Source: Photobacterium sanguinicancri
GTDB taxonomy: Bacteria; Pseudomonadota; Gammaproteobacteria; Enterobacterales; Vibrionaceae
Assembly (NCBI RefSeq): GCF_002265265.1
Contig: NZ_NOIF01000003.1
Location: forward strand, 25,852 to 89,851
Reading direction: 5' to 3'
Length of the DNA: 64,000 bases
The notes below the pieces were generated by a model. It saw only the letters and a list, made by a program, of their open reading frames with translations. It had not been told where the DNA came from and searched no databases. Shown here piece after piece: positions 54,654 through 62,692 of this stretch. A program made the translations under genes and the position numbers. Position 1 is the stretch's first letter; each line of letters begins with the position of its first letter.

Positions 54654-55433
54654 TTATTTTTCTGTCACTGCTTTATTCTTTTTCATGCGACGAACTGCTC
54701 CTAACCCGAGTAAACCAGCTCCTAGAATTGCAAAAGGAGCAGGCTCAGGGACTTCATTAATATCTTCAAACGCTGTAATTTTTGCAATGATAATAGCTTG
54801 GTTATCAACTTTTTCTTTCGTTAAGAAGCCATCTACAAAGTTGCCACCAACGGTGAACCCTCGAATATCAACAGTATAATCAACACCGCTAATCGAAAAG
54901 ACATCGGTAAACGCATTGGTATTGGTGGTAACTCTATCGGCACAGCCATTGACATTTACACCGGTTTGGCCTGCAGGCCCATAAGCACAAGGGTTGGCAC
55001 TGTTAGGTGTTTCTTCATGATTAAAACTAAATAAGAAATCAACATTTTCTGCTGGTAGAGCACCCGCTTGTACGGTTGTCGATAGTTTTAAATCAACACT
55101 TAGTAAACTTGAACCACTAGAAAAAATAGGATTATTTAAGTGAGTGAAAGTACCGAGTTCAAAAGTATCACTCATTCCCATAACAACATCAAATTCGGTA
55201 CTAAATGGTGATTCTGAATCAAAATTGTAACCACTTTGTCCGCTTGCCGTCGCAGGGCTACCCCAGCGAATTGTTGGATTAGTCCCCGCTGCAGATGCAA
55301 CCGGTTGATTTGGTCCTGGTTTTGCTACTGGATTCAACCATTCCGCTGTAAATGCCCCGAAGTTAACAGGAATAGCTTGTGCGTTAAACGCGGCAATAAG
55401 TGTGATACCTGCAACTAATACTTTAAGTTTCAT
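54654..55433 (-). CDS. THxN-type PEP-CTERM surface protein
   Basis: A 259-residue secreted protein. Residues 1-20 form a signal peptide (LVAGITLIAAFNAQA). The body is a beta-rich, Gly/Ser/Asn/Thr-rich domain containing FTHLNNPI, the THxN motif that names one PEP-CTERM family, plus one Cys pair (CAYG, NGCAD) likely to form a disulfide. The C-terminus has the sorting signal VPEPAPFAILGAGLLGLG followed by ARG/Lys-rich AVRRMKKNK. Such proteins are cleaved by an exosortase and go to the envelope or matrix. No exosortase gene is in the window. GAGGGA precedes the ATG. Confidence 0.88.
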   Translation of the reverse strand: MKLKVLVAGITLIAAFNAQAIPVNFGAFTAEWLNPVAKPGPNQPVASAAGTNPTIRWGSPATASGQSGYNFDSESPFSTEFDVVMGMSDTFELGTFTHLNNPIFSSGSSLLSVDLKLSTTVQAGALPAENVDFLFSFNHEETPNSANPCAYGPAGQTGVNVNGCADRVTTNTNAFTDVFSISGVDYTVDIRGFTVGGNFVDGFLTKEKVDNQAIIIAKITAFEDINEVPEPAPFAILGAGLLGLGAVRRMKKNKAVTEK

Positions 55434-55487
55434 ATTCGTTCCCTCATTGATATAAATTATGTTTGGTTGTTATTCAGTAATAGATAT

Positions 55488-55503
55488 ATCAAGTCACATG
55501 CCA
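55488..55503 (-). promoter_or_regulatory. Imperfect sigma-54-like element upstream of the THxN gene
   Basis: Minus strand TGGCATGTGACTTGAT. It agrees with the sigma-54 consensus TGGCAC-N5-TTGCW at the -24 GG, but the -12 GC is GA here. It is 55 bp before the start codon. On its own it would not be convincing; its value lies in the better copy before the partner gene. Confidence 0.35.
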
Positions 55504-55815
55504 GTTTAGAGACAAAAAAACTGTGTAAAGAAAATTGACAAATAATCGTATTAATTGAGCAATAAAGGGGAAGGTTTGAATAATAGGTAGTATCAAAAGT
55601 GAGACGCTTGTTTTTGTTTGCAAATGGAGACGGGAATTTGCGAGAAATTTAGCAAATTGCAATGCTCGTGAATATATGGTTTTTAACGATTAAAGTGTCA
55701 GTTTTTTTACACTGTAAAATTAATGCTTATTTAATGTATTGATAAGTAGGAATATAAATGTTGGTGCGAAGATTGCTCTTTACCTAGTGAATCAATATAT
55801 AGATAGGGAAGAGTT
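55504..55815 (+). promoter_or_regulatory. Divergent PEP-CTERM intergenic region with sigma-54-like promoter at 55762-55777
   Basis: TGGTGCGAAGATTGCT (55762-55777) has GG and GC exactly ten bases apart, matching the sigma-54 -24/-12 layout (TGGCAC-N5-TTGCW) in all but the TG/CA of the first box. Transcription would start near 55788, about 28 bp before the downstream ATG. The remaining 250 bp are very AT-rich and could hold enhancer and IHF sites; no repeated enhancer motif was identified with confidence. Confidence 0.6.
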
Positions 55816-56445
55816 ATGCGATTATTAAATAAGATATTGGTAGTATCATCATTTATTATTTCGACTTATATACATGCTGCGTCAATAGCATGTGATGCCG
55901 CCATTGCAAATAAAGTGACTGTAAATATGGGGTGTGAGGTCGGGTCTCAAAAAAATGATAAATTGAACCCAACACTAGCCGTTAACGATGATGCTATGTT
56001 TGGTATTACCAACTGGGAGTTCTTTGGTAAGATTTTTGAAGGTGGATCTGGAGATAACTCTCTAGATATTAATCTTTCAACAGGCAACTATACCTTCAGT
56101 GCAACGGGTGATCTCCAAATGGGGACGTGGTCGATGACGAGTGGTATTTGGACTGCGTTTGATGACATCATGCTGGTCTTTAAAGGCGGTAACCCTAACT
56201 TTACGGGCTACCATATTAAAGATGGTGAAATCTCGGGCAGCTATATGACGCCTCAACTTAAAGACGGTAAGCCTCAGGATATTTCTCATATTACTTTTTA
56301 CGGTGTGAAGGGTGATGGTGTCGAGTGTCAAGCAACACCATGTGGTCCTATCCCTCCAGTACCAGAGCCATCAAGTATTGCTCTCTTCATGCTAGGTATG
56401 ACAGGAGTCGGTTGCGCAGTACGCCGTCGTAAAAATAAGCAATAG
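55816..56445 (+). CDS. PEP-CTERM surface protein
   Basis: A 209-residue secreted protein with a signal peptide (about 1-22, ending YIHAAS). The body contains ITNWEFFGKIFEG, repeated Gly/Asn/Ser-rich beta segments and four Cys residues (CDAA, MGCEV, ECQATPC). The C-terminus PPVPEPSSIALFMLGMTGVG followed by CAVRRRKNK is a canonical PEP-CTERM signal: PEP motif, hydrophobic helix, basic end. The domain itself is not recognised. It is divergent from the THxN gene, suggesting joint control. AGGGAAGAG precedes the ATG. DNA composition is AT-rich relative to the housekeeping genes. Confidence 0.85.
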   Translation: MRLLNKILVVSSFIISTYIHAASIACDAAIANKVTVNMGCEVGSQKNDKLNPTLAVNDDAMFGITNWEFFGKIFEGGSGDNSLDINLSTGNYTFSATGDLQMGTWSMTSGIWTAFDDIMLVFKGGNPNFTGYHIKDGEISGSYMTPQLKDGKPQDISHITFYGVKGDGVECQATPCGPIPPVPEPSSIALFMLGMTGVGCAVRRRKNKQ

Positions 56446-56513
56446 CTTCAGTAGTTTTGGTGTACTGATTTATATGATTTTTGAACAATAACTTTTCTAG
56501 ATTGATATCACCT

Positions 56514-56541
56514 AAGAGCTAGCATATTGCTAGCTCTTTTG
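56514..56541. terminator. Terminator after the second PEP-CTERM gene
   Basis: Perfect 10-bp stem AAGAGCTAGC / GCTAGCTCTT with loop ATATT and Ts after it; also able to terminate the convergent racemase gene. Confidence 0.92.
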
Positions 56542-56579
56542 TATATTAGTTACCAGCTTGATGTCTTCCCTTACTTTAA

Positions 56580-57290
56580 TTATGCCACCAATTCATGTTC
56601 GTCTGCAGTTGCCCATGCAATACATTCATCAGCAAGGATTTCTAGTGAATCAAGACACTTCAACGGTTGTGATTCGACTTGTGACGCCAGTGCAATGGGG
56701 ATTTCAGTACAACCAAAAATAACAGCGTCAGCACCGCGTGCCAGCATAGCCTCAAACACTGGCGCCATAAGTTGTTCACCTTCCTTGACGTTACCCGCTT
56801 TTACCGCATAAATCCCAGCCATGACTTGTTGTTGTTCCTGCTCTGTTGTTTCTAAGCCATCAATTCCTTTTTCAGCAAGTCGCCCTTGATACATGTTGGT
56901 CATCATGGTGGCCGTTGTCGCTAGAATGCCCACACGCTGGTATTGTCGATATTTAGCTTCACTAACAACACTATCAATAATGCTGATTGTGTGAACATGA
57001 CTAATGGCTTGGAGGCGCGCATACCAAAAGTGTGCGGTATTACAGGGAATAACAATACAACTTGCCCCTGCACTTTGTAATTCTTCAAAGCCCTGTTTTA
57101 GAATAGGGAATGGATCTGGCCCCTTATTTAGAATGCACGCGGTGCGATCGGGAATTTGAGGAACACTGCTGACTAACATTGGAATATGTTCTTGGTCACT
57201 ATGAGCCGGGGTACGGGCAATAATTTTTTGCATAAAAGTGACGGTAGCAAGTGGCCCCATACCGCCTAAAACGCCCAGTTTTTTCAGCAT
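56580..57290 (-). CDS. Aspartate/glutamate racemase family protein
   Basis: A 236-residue PLP-independent amino acid racemase. Two catalytic cysteines are visible, in IVIPCNTAHFWY (about 83) and VIFGCTEIPIAL (about 195), and the N-terminus LGVLGGMGPLATVTFMQKI is the family signature. E. coli YgeA and archaeal aspartate racemases are the closest types; substrate (aspartate, glutamate or broad) cannot be told from sequence. AGGA precedes the ATG. It is divergent from a HypT-like regulator and near a Dcu transporter, which could bring in aspartate. Confidence 0.9.
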   Translation of the reverse strand: MLKKLGVLGGMGPLATVTFMQKIIARTPAHSDQEHIPMLVSSVPQIPDRTACILNKGPDPFPILKQGFEELQSAGASCIVIPCNTAHFWYARLQAISHVHTISIIDSVVSEAKYRQYQRVGILATTATMMTNMYQGRLAEKGIDGLETTEQEQQQVMAGIYAVKAGNVKEGEQLMAPVFEAMLARGADAVIFGCTEIPIALASQVESQPLKCLDSLEILADECIAWATADEHELVA

Positions 57291-57560
57291 GATTATGTTC
57301 CTAATAGAGTGTTGTTGAAACCACTATAAATAGGCGTAGGTGTGTTTAGAAATGCTAAAGCTGGCACTCTGATGCCGAATCGGTATAGCGAATTCACTTG
57401 CTGTTTGTTGTTTTGATTTTTCAGTTTCTAATGGCAATAAATGGCTTGTTCAAGCGGTAAAATAGAAAAAGGAAAGTGATTAATGTGATGTCTGTTACAA
57501 GCAATATCGCGAGCATTAATGCATTGTTAGGTATAATTATTTTCTTTTTCTGTGCTTATT

Positions 57561-58445
57561 ATGAATATAGAAAGTAAGTGGCTAGAAGACTTTTTAGCTT
57601 TGGCTGAACAACGCAACTTTTCTCATGCTGCCGAGCAACGCAATGTCACTCAGCCTGCGTTTAGCCGCCGTATTCGTGCACTTGAAAATGCAGTCGGTGC
57701 CGAGCTTGTCGATCGAACCAAAACCCCAATTGCACTCACGCCAAGCGGTAAGCTATTTCGAATTTCAGCCCGTACTCTTATTAATCAAATGGTCGATGGC
57801 ATCGGTCAGCTATCTGATCTGTCAAAACTGGGCGGTAATATTGTTCGTGTTGCTGCGGCGCATTCCTTGGCGACGAGCTTAGTGCCAAATATCCAGCCAC
57901 TATTAAGCCATGGTAAACACAACCCCTTGTTAAGCGTTGAAGCGATCGATGTCGATCAAGCGACAGAAGAACTGCATGAAGGCAGTTGTGATTTGTTACT
58001 TGCATTTGATGATGAGCGTTTGCGTTTACCGCCATATCAGTCATTGCGTATAGGTGAAGCTGAGCTACTGCCTGTGTGTGCCTGCGATGACAAAGGCGAT
58101 CCTCTATTCCAGTTTGATTCAAAGCAACCGACACCATGGTTGGCGTATAGTCCAAGTTCTTACATGGGGCGACAAGTTGAAGCTGTGCGCGACCAAGTTA
58201 ACTTGCAAGCGGTGTTTTCGTCATCAATGACAGACTTACTCAAGATCTTAGTGTTGAAAGGGCAGGGTGTTGCTTGGTTACCGGATTACGCAATTAAAGA
58301 TGAGTTAGCGCGTGGGCAAGTCGCACTGGTTGGTGAGTCATACCTTCGTTTGCCTATTGCTTATTATGCCTATCGCTATCAAGCGCGACTGCACCCAGCA
58401 GGTGAGCAAGTGTGGAATACGCTTTGTCAGTTAGTGACAGACTAA
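57561..58445 (+). CDS. LysR-family regulator, HypT (YjiE)-like
   Basis: A 294-residue regulator. The N-terminal NIESKWLEDFLALAEQRNFS, winged helix with VTQPAFSRRIRALENAVG, the AAAHSLATSLVP segment, EAIDVDQATEELHEG and YSPSSYMGR match E. coli HypT (QseD), a hypochlorite-responsive activator. The methionines oxidised in E. coli HypT were not checked for conservation. The ATG at 57561 is preferred over GTG at 57552; neither has a good ribosome binding site. Its divergent position to the racemase suggests it may control that gene. Confidence 0.87.
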   Translation: MNIESKWLEDFLALAEQRNFSHAAEQRNVTQPAFSRRIRALENAVGAELVDRTKTPIALTPSGKLFRISARTLINQMVDGIGQLSDLSKLGGNIVRVAAAHSLATSLVPNIQPLLSHGKHNPLLSVEAIDVDQATEELHEGSCDLLLAFDDERLRLPPYQSLRIGEAELLPVCACDDKGDPLFQFDSKQPTPWLAYSPSSYMGRQVEAVRDQVNLQAVFSSSMTDLLKILVLKGQGVAWLPDYAIKDELARGQVALVGESYLRLPIAYYAYRYQARLHPAGEQVWNTLCQLVTD

Positions 58446-58481
58446 TTAATCCCTGAACGAAGCAAAGTGTAATCAACAAGC

Positions 58482-58507
58482 AAAGCCCAGCTAATACGCT
58501 GGGCTTT
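58482..58507. terminator. Terminator between the HypT-like gene and dcu
   Basis: Perfect 10-bp stem AAAGCCCAGC / GCTGGGCTTT with a six-base loop between convergent genes. T-tract is short on both strands. Confidence 0.85.
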
Positions 58508-58554
58508 GTTGTAAAGGGAAATCAATTTTTTCGCCTATCGCTGCATCACCTTAG

Positions 58555-59868
58555 TTACAAAATCATAGGTGCAAGCACAAAACCGCAAAGGGTTGAGATG
58601 ATGACGCCACAAAGCCCTGGTAACAAGAATGGGTGGTCAAAAATATTCTTACCCATACGAGTCGTACCCGTTGAATCAAACTCGATAGCAGCCAAAGAGG
58701 TTGGATAAGTCGGTAGAACAAATACGCCAGTGACTGCAACAAATGAAGCCAAGATAGCCCAGTGTGGTACTTGAAGACTAAGAGCAAGTGGAATAATGAG
58801 TGGTGTCGTCGCGCCTTGAGAAAGAAGTAGCGTACAAGTGCCGAATAAGACCACAGAAAGTAACATTGGGTAAGCTTGAAGTAGGGTACCTGCGGTGGCT
58901 TTAATTTCAGGTAAGTAAGCATTTACCATGGTGGAGCCCATAGTCACAATACCGAGAATGACGGCGACTGAACTCATGCCTGAGCGGAAGGTAGTGGTAC
59001 GGATGATCTTGTCGGGGTTGACCTGACAGAAAGGTACCATTAGACAGGCTACAGCGAACATACTGACAATAATGATGTCACGCGTTGACATCATTGAGCC
59101 GTCACCAAATTGCGGACGCAGCGGTGGGAATGCCGCGTAAATAACAATCACGATAGTGGCGAGTAGAAAAAGCAGTACTGAATATTTTGCTTTTGGATCT
59201 AACTCAGCATTCGTAGGTGTTTGTGTATCGATCTTTTGTTTATGTTCAGCCTGAATTCGCTCTAGGTAGATAGGATCTTCATCGAGCTCACAGCCTTGGC
59301 GAGATGCGACAAAGGCCGCGACCATAGCGGCAATGAAAGACGCAGGTAAGCAGACTGCCATTATCTGTAAAAAGCTGACCCCAATAGGCTCCATGATTGA
59401 AATCATTGCAGCCATCGCGGCTGATATCGGAGAGCCGGATATGGCTACTTGTGAGGCAACAACAGCGGCTGAAAGTGGGCGAGAAGGGCGTACTCCTATC
59501 TCTTTGGCAACTTCAGATATAACGGGTAAAGTTGAAAATACGGTATAACCAGTCCCAGCCATTATGGTCATCAACCAAGTGAGCATTGGGGCTAGGAAAT
59601 TAATATAGCGAGGGTTCCGACGCATGAGGTTGCCAGCGTAATGCACGAGCCAATCCATTCCCCCTGCGGCTTGCATAGTCGAAGCTGCAGTAACGACAGC
59701 CATGATAATTAAAATGACGTTTACCGCAGGCTGGCTTGGCTCTAAACCAAATCCAAGTGTTAGCACTGCTAACCCTAATCCCCCGGCAAGACCAACGCCT
59801 AGCCCTCCCATTTTTAAGCCCCAATAAATGCAACCTAAAACAATAACGAGTTGAATGATAACTAGCAT
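58555..59868 (-). CDS. Anaerobic C4-dicarboxylate transporter, Dcu family
   Basis: A 437-residue membrane protein with about 10-12 hydrophobic segments. The family motifs include GGMDWLVHYAGNLMRRNPRYINFLAPMLTWLMT in outline, GTGYTVFSTLPVI, RPLSAAVVASQVAISGSPISAAMAA, and the C-terminal SQGATTPLIIPLAL and PTYPTSLAAIEFD. DcuA and DcuB exchange fumarate, malate or aspartate for succinate in anaerobic growth; which of the two this is cannot be decided. A fumarate respiration role would fit with the tor system in the same window (inference). Confidence 0.92.
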   Translation of the reverse strand: MLVIIQLVIVLGCIYWGLKMGGLGVGLAGGLGLAVLTLGFGLEPSQPAVNVILIIMAVVTAASTMQAAGGMDWLVHYAGNLMRRNPRYINFLAPMLTWLMTIMAGTGYTVFSTLPVISEVAKEIGVRPSRPLSAAVVASQVAISGSPISAAMAAMISIMEPIGVSFLQIMAVCLPASFIAAMVAAFVASRQGCELDEDPIYLERIQAEHKQKIDTQTPTNAELDPKAKYSVLLFLLATIVIVIYAAFPPLRPQFGDGSMMSTRDIIIVSMFAVACLMVPFCQVNPDKIIRTTTFRSGMSSVAVILGIVTMGSTMVNAYLPEIKATAGTLLQAYPMLLSVVLFGTCTLLLSQGATTPLIIPLALSLQVPHWAILASFVAVTGVFVLPTYPTSLAAIEFDSTGTTRMGKNIFDHPFLLPGLCGVIISTLCGFVLAPMIL

Positions 59869-60341
59869 AATTTTTACTCACTGAGTGACAGATTGTTTGG
59901 TTTTACGCTGCATGCCTAAAACCTGAATGGTTGAAGTTCATTAACCTACTTTCTATAGGGGTAATGGTGAGCGATTCATTACTCGCTGTTAAATGCTGAA
60001 AAATGTTTCGTGATAACAAATCGGCATAGCTAGAGTGATAAAAATGAGATTTAGTTAACTGTAATTATTCAAATCAGTAGTCTGAGAGGGCTGGACGGAG
60101 TTACTCGACAGGCAATATTGATCACCTTGATGCATACTTTTTTATTGACGATAACGTGATGCTGATCTTGGCAAATTAGCCGAGATAAGTGTCTGAGTTC
60201 CGAGTGTTGAGTATGAGTGATTAACATCCTATTCCAGTTTGGAATGAGTCCGTGTCGCAGCTTTCCTTTTTGATCTTATCAATAAGGAGTTATTCTCCAT
60301 TTTAGATTGTTGGTTTGAATTTGTTATCCAAAGGAATATAA
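59869..60341. other. dcu-yfcA divergent intergenic region
   Basis: About 470 bp without a gene. No FNR box with both TTGAT halves was found; TTGATCACCTTGATG at about 60118-60132 has two direct half-like motifs only. No hairpin or promoter stands out. Confidence 0.35.
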
Positions 60342-61112
60342 ATGGAATTTTCGTATGAGGTCATCGCGATCCTTTTTGGCGTTGCGGCATTGGCGGGGTT
60401 TATCGATGCAATTGCTGGTGGTGGGGGACTACTTACCGTGCCAGCCTTATTGTCTGTGGGCATTCCTCCTGCTCAAGCATTGGCGACCAATAAATTACAG
60501 AGCTCATTTGGTAGTTTCTCGGCAAGTTTGTATTTTGTCCGCAATGGGCTCGTTAATTTAAAAACAATGCGCTTAGCGATTGCTTGTACCTTTGTTGGTT
60601 CTGCAATAGGCGCAGAATTGGTCCAGTTTATTGATGCAGGCGTACTCACCAGTATTATTCCGTTGTTGTTGCTTGGTATTTCAATGTACTTCTTATTCGC
60701 ACCTCAGGCAGGTGTCGGTGGGGGTGAAGCAAAGTTGTCTGAAACGGCATTTGCTTTTTCAGTGGGATTTGGCATTGGCTTTTACGATGGCTTTTTTGGC
60801 CCTGGTACGGGGTCTTTATTTACGATTTGCTTTGTCGCTATAGCTCAATTAAGCATGATCGAAGCAACAGCCCGAACCAAGGTTCTTAACTTTACATCTA
60901 ACATCGCGGCACTTTTGTTTTTTATTATGGCAGGACTTCCTGTGTGGGAAATTGGTTTGACCATGGCGGTGGGTGGCTTCATTGGTGCGCGTTTTGGTGC
61001 CAAAGTCGCGATAACAAAAGGACGTAAACTAATACGCCCTATGGTCGTGATCATCTCTATGGTTATGGCGATAAAGTTGCTGTTGGAACAAAATCCGCAA
61101 TGGTTTCAATAA
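60342..61112 (+). CDS. yfcA: TSUP-family permease YfcA
   Basis: A 256-residue membrane protein of the TauE/SafE/TSUP family with about eight hydrophobic segments. The two family repeats are visible: AGFIDAIAGGGGLLTVPALL with ATNKLQSSFGS near the N-terminus and GFYDGFFGPGTGSLF with RTKVLNFTSNIAAL in the second half. TSUP proteins move sulfur-containing or organic anions such as sulfite, sulfoacetate or sulfonates; E. coli YfcA has no established substrate. AAGGA precedes the ATG. Its 3' end overlaps the next gene tail to tail by 50 bp. Confidence 0.9.
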   Translation: MEFSYEVIAILFGVAALAGFIDAIAGGGGLLTVPALLSVGIPPAQALATNKLQSSFGSFSASLYFVRNGLVNLKTMRLAIACTFVGSAIGAELVQFIDAGVLTSIIPLLLLGISMYFLFAPQAGVGGGEAKLSETAFAFSVGFGIGFYDGFFGPGTGSLFTICFVAIAQLSMIEATARTKVLNFTSNIAALLFFIMAGLPVWEIGLTMAVGGFIGARFGAKVAITKGRKLIRPMVVIISMVMAIKLLLEQNPQWFQ

Positions 61113-61917
61113 GCTGTTTAACACGCTTAGACTGATAACTTTTTCGACGATAACAAAGGTGTACAGGTCGAGTTAATTCATTTAGAAAATCAAAATGGTG
61201 ACAGTGTTGTGCTCGAATATTTAGGGTTTTAACAACCGACATGGGTATTAATGCGGGAGCAACACCGCCGAGTGCCAGCTTTGCGGCCGCAGTATAGGAG
61301 TCCATTTCCATCATAGGTTGAATGCCCATTTTTTGTAATATCGCAGCTTGGTATGTATTTGCGCTGTTTTTTAGGTCATTCGTCAACAACATTGTGGGTG
61401 TTGAATCAAGCGGTGTCGCACTCACAATAGTGAATTGTTCATCGATGAGATGGCGAGCCACGATGCCATGTTGTGGTGGTAAATGACCAGCACAAAAGCC
61501 CACTGTTGCGTCACCTGATGACACACTTTCAATAATAAAAGGTGTTTGCTGAGTAAAGACTGATAGATGGGGATCTTTTTGAATATAAGCGCCAAGAATG
61601 TCACTCAAATAACCTGCGACTAAGGTTTCAGAGCAAGCAATGGTGATAAGCGAAGTATCTTGAATATCTTGCTGCTCAAAGATCAGCCCTTTCATTTCTC
61701 GATAGCTGGGTTCAACGCTATCAATAAGCTGTTTGGCGGTAGCGGTTAGCTGGATATGCCGACCCGCAGGTTCAATGAGCTTCTTGCCTAAACGCTTTTC
61801 AAGGTTAGCGATACGCTTACTGACCGCAGATTGGCTAATGTACAGGCGTGTGCCTGCTTTGCTCATGGTGCCTTCTTTGGCTAATACGAGTAAGGTTTCA
61901 ATTCCGTCAAGTAACAC
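61063..61917 (-). CDS. LysR-family transcriptional regulator
   Basis: A 284-residue LysR-type regulator. The winged helix covers about 1-60 (MSKAGTRLYISQSAVSKRIANLEKRLG) and the effector domain follows with ITIACSETLVAGYLSDILG. The start is a GTG at 61917 after TGGAATCT; no ATG is usable. Its stop lies 50 bp inside the convergent yfcA gene. Regulators placed next to a permease often control it, but convergence makes this only a guess. The effector is unknown. Confidence 0.87.
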   Translation of the reverse strand: MLLDGIETLLVLAKEGTMSKAGTRLYISQSAVSKRIANLEKRLGKKLIEPAGRHIQLTATAKQLIDSVEPSYREMKGLIFEQQDIQDTSLITIACSETLVAGYLSDILGAYIQKDPHLSVFTQQTPFIIESVSSGDATVGFCAGHLPPQHGIVARHLIDEQFTIVSATPLDSTPTMLLTNDLKNSANTYQAAILQKMGIQPMMEMDSYTAAAKLALGGVAPALIPMSVVKTLNIRAQHCHHFDFLNELTRPVHLCYRRKSYQSKRVKQLIETIADFVPTATLSP

Positions 61918-61996
61918 ACAGATTCCATTTATGACAATACGGAATAGGTATGGTAGCGCAGTGTGGGGAAGATTAAAGAGGAAAAAGCAATAAGGT

Positions 61997-62030
61997 AATA
62001 GAGAACGTGCAGAGCGTCACGTTCTCTATT
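61997..62030 (-). terminator. Long hairpin downstream of the MarR gene
   Basis: Perfect 13-bp stem AATAGAGAACGTG / CACGTTCTCTATT with an eight-base loop, 37 bp beyond the MarR stop. There is no T-tract, yet the stability suggests termination. Confidence 0.7.
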
Positions 62031-62067
62031 CATCAGCTAGGCTTACAATAGCAGCGATAACGCAGTG

Positions 62068-62559
62068 TTATAAGTTGCTGGCTTCTTCAGTTTTGGTAAT
62101 GCTACCTACTGCTAGTACAGGTGCGACATCTAAATGCTCCGCATTCATCATTGATGATATGCGTTGAACTGATGAAAGCAGTAAAGATTGTTCCCACTCC
62201 TCAAGTTCATGATATTGAGAAATGAAACTATCTTGTAGTGGCAATGGTGCTTTATTTAGCACTTCAACACCAAGAGGGGTCAAATGTGCATGCACTTTTC
62301 GCTTGTCTAACTGGCTGCGTTGGCGCACAACAAGTTCTCGCTTTTCAAGGCGGTCAAGAATCGTTGTTGCCGTTGCTTGGCTCATGTTGGTGTTGTTCGA
62401 CAATTGGCGAATAGTGACTTCACCAGAATCACGGATAGCGCGCATTAATACTAATTGTGGCCCAGTTAACCCAGCGACTTTATTCAGTTTTCTTGAATGT
62501 AAATCAATCGCTCGGATAATTTGTCGCAAGGCAATAAGGACTTCTTCGTGCTTGTCCAT
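62068..62559 (-). CDS. MarR-family regulator, CosR-like
   Basis: A 163-residue MarR-type winged-helix regulator. It begins MDKHEEVLIALRQIIRAIDLHSRK and has the recognition region GPQLVLMRAIRDSGEVTIRQLSNNTNMSQATATTILDRLEKR in outline, then the wing SQLDKRKVHAHLTPLG. The N-terminal half resembles CosR of Vibrio, a repressor of ectoine and compatible-solute genes; the resemblance is recalled from memory, not searched. GGAGAG precedes the ATG at 62559. No compatible-solute gene is visible on either side: an IS lies upstream. Confidence 0.85.
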   Translation of the reverse strand: MDKHEEVLIALRQIIRAIDLHSRKLNKVAGLTGPQLVLMRAIRDSGEVTIRQLSNNTNMSQATATTILDRLEKRELVVRQRSQLDKRKVHAHLTPLGVEVLNKAPLPLQDSFISQYHELEEWEQSLLLSSVQRISSMMNAEHLDVAPVLAVGSITKTEEASNL

Positions 62560-62669
62560 TTTTCTCTCCAAGATTTAACGCCGCGAAACTACATCAAACA
62601 GAGCCAACATGAAAGAAATAGTTGTTAATTTTGAGGGGCTATAGAATTAATGTTAGATGTGAAAATAAT

Positions 62670-62692
62670 GCCGTTCACTTAAGGTGAGCGGC
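62670..62692 (-). terminator. Hairpin at the end of the transposase gene
   Basis: GCCGTTCAC / GTGAGCGGC (9 bp with one G-U pair, loop TTAAG) spans the transposase stop codon and is followed on the minus strand by ATTATTTTC. It may terminate IS transcription. Confidence 0.6.

Noticed and set aside
59869..60341. FNR box controlling dcu
   Set aside because: Only TTGAT half motifs were seen (near 60118); none has the inverted partner at the needed spacing.
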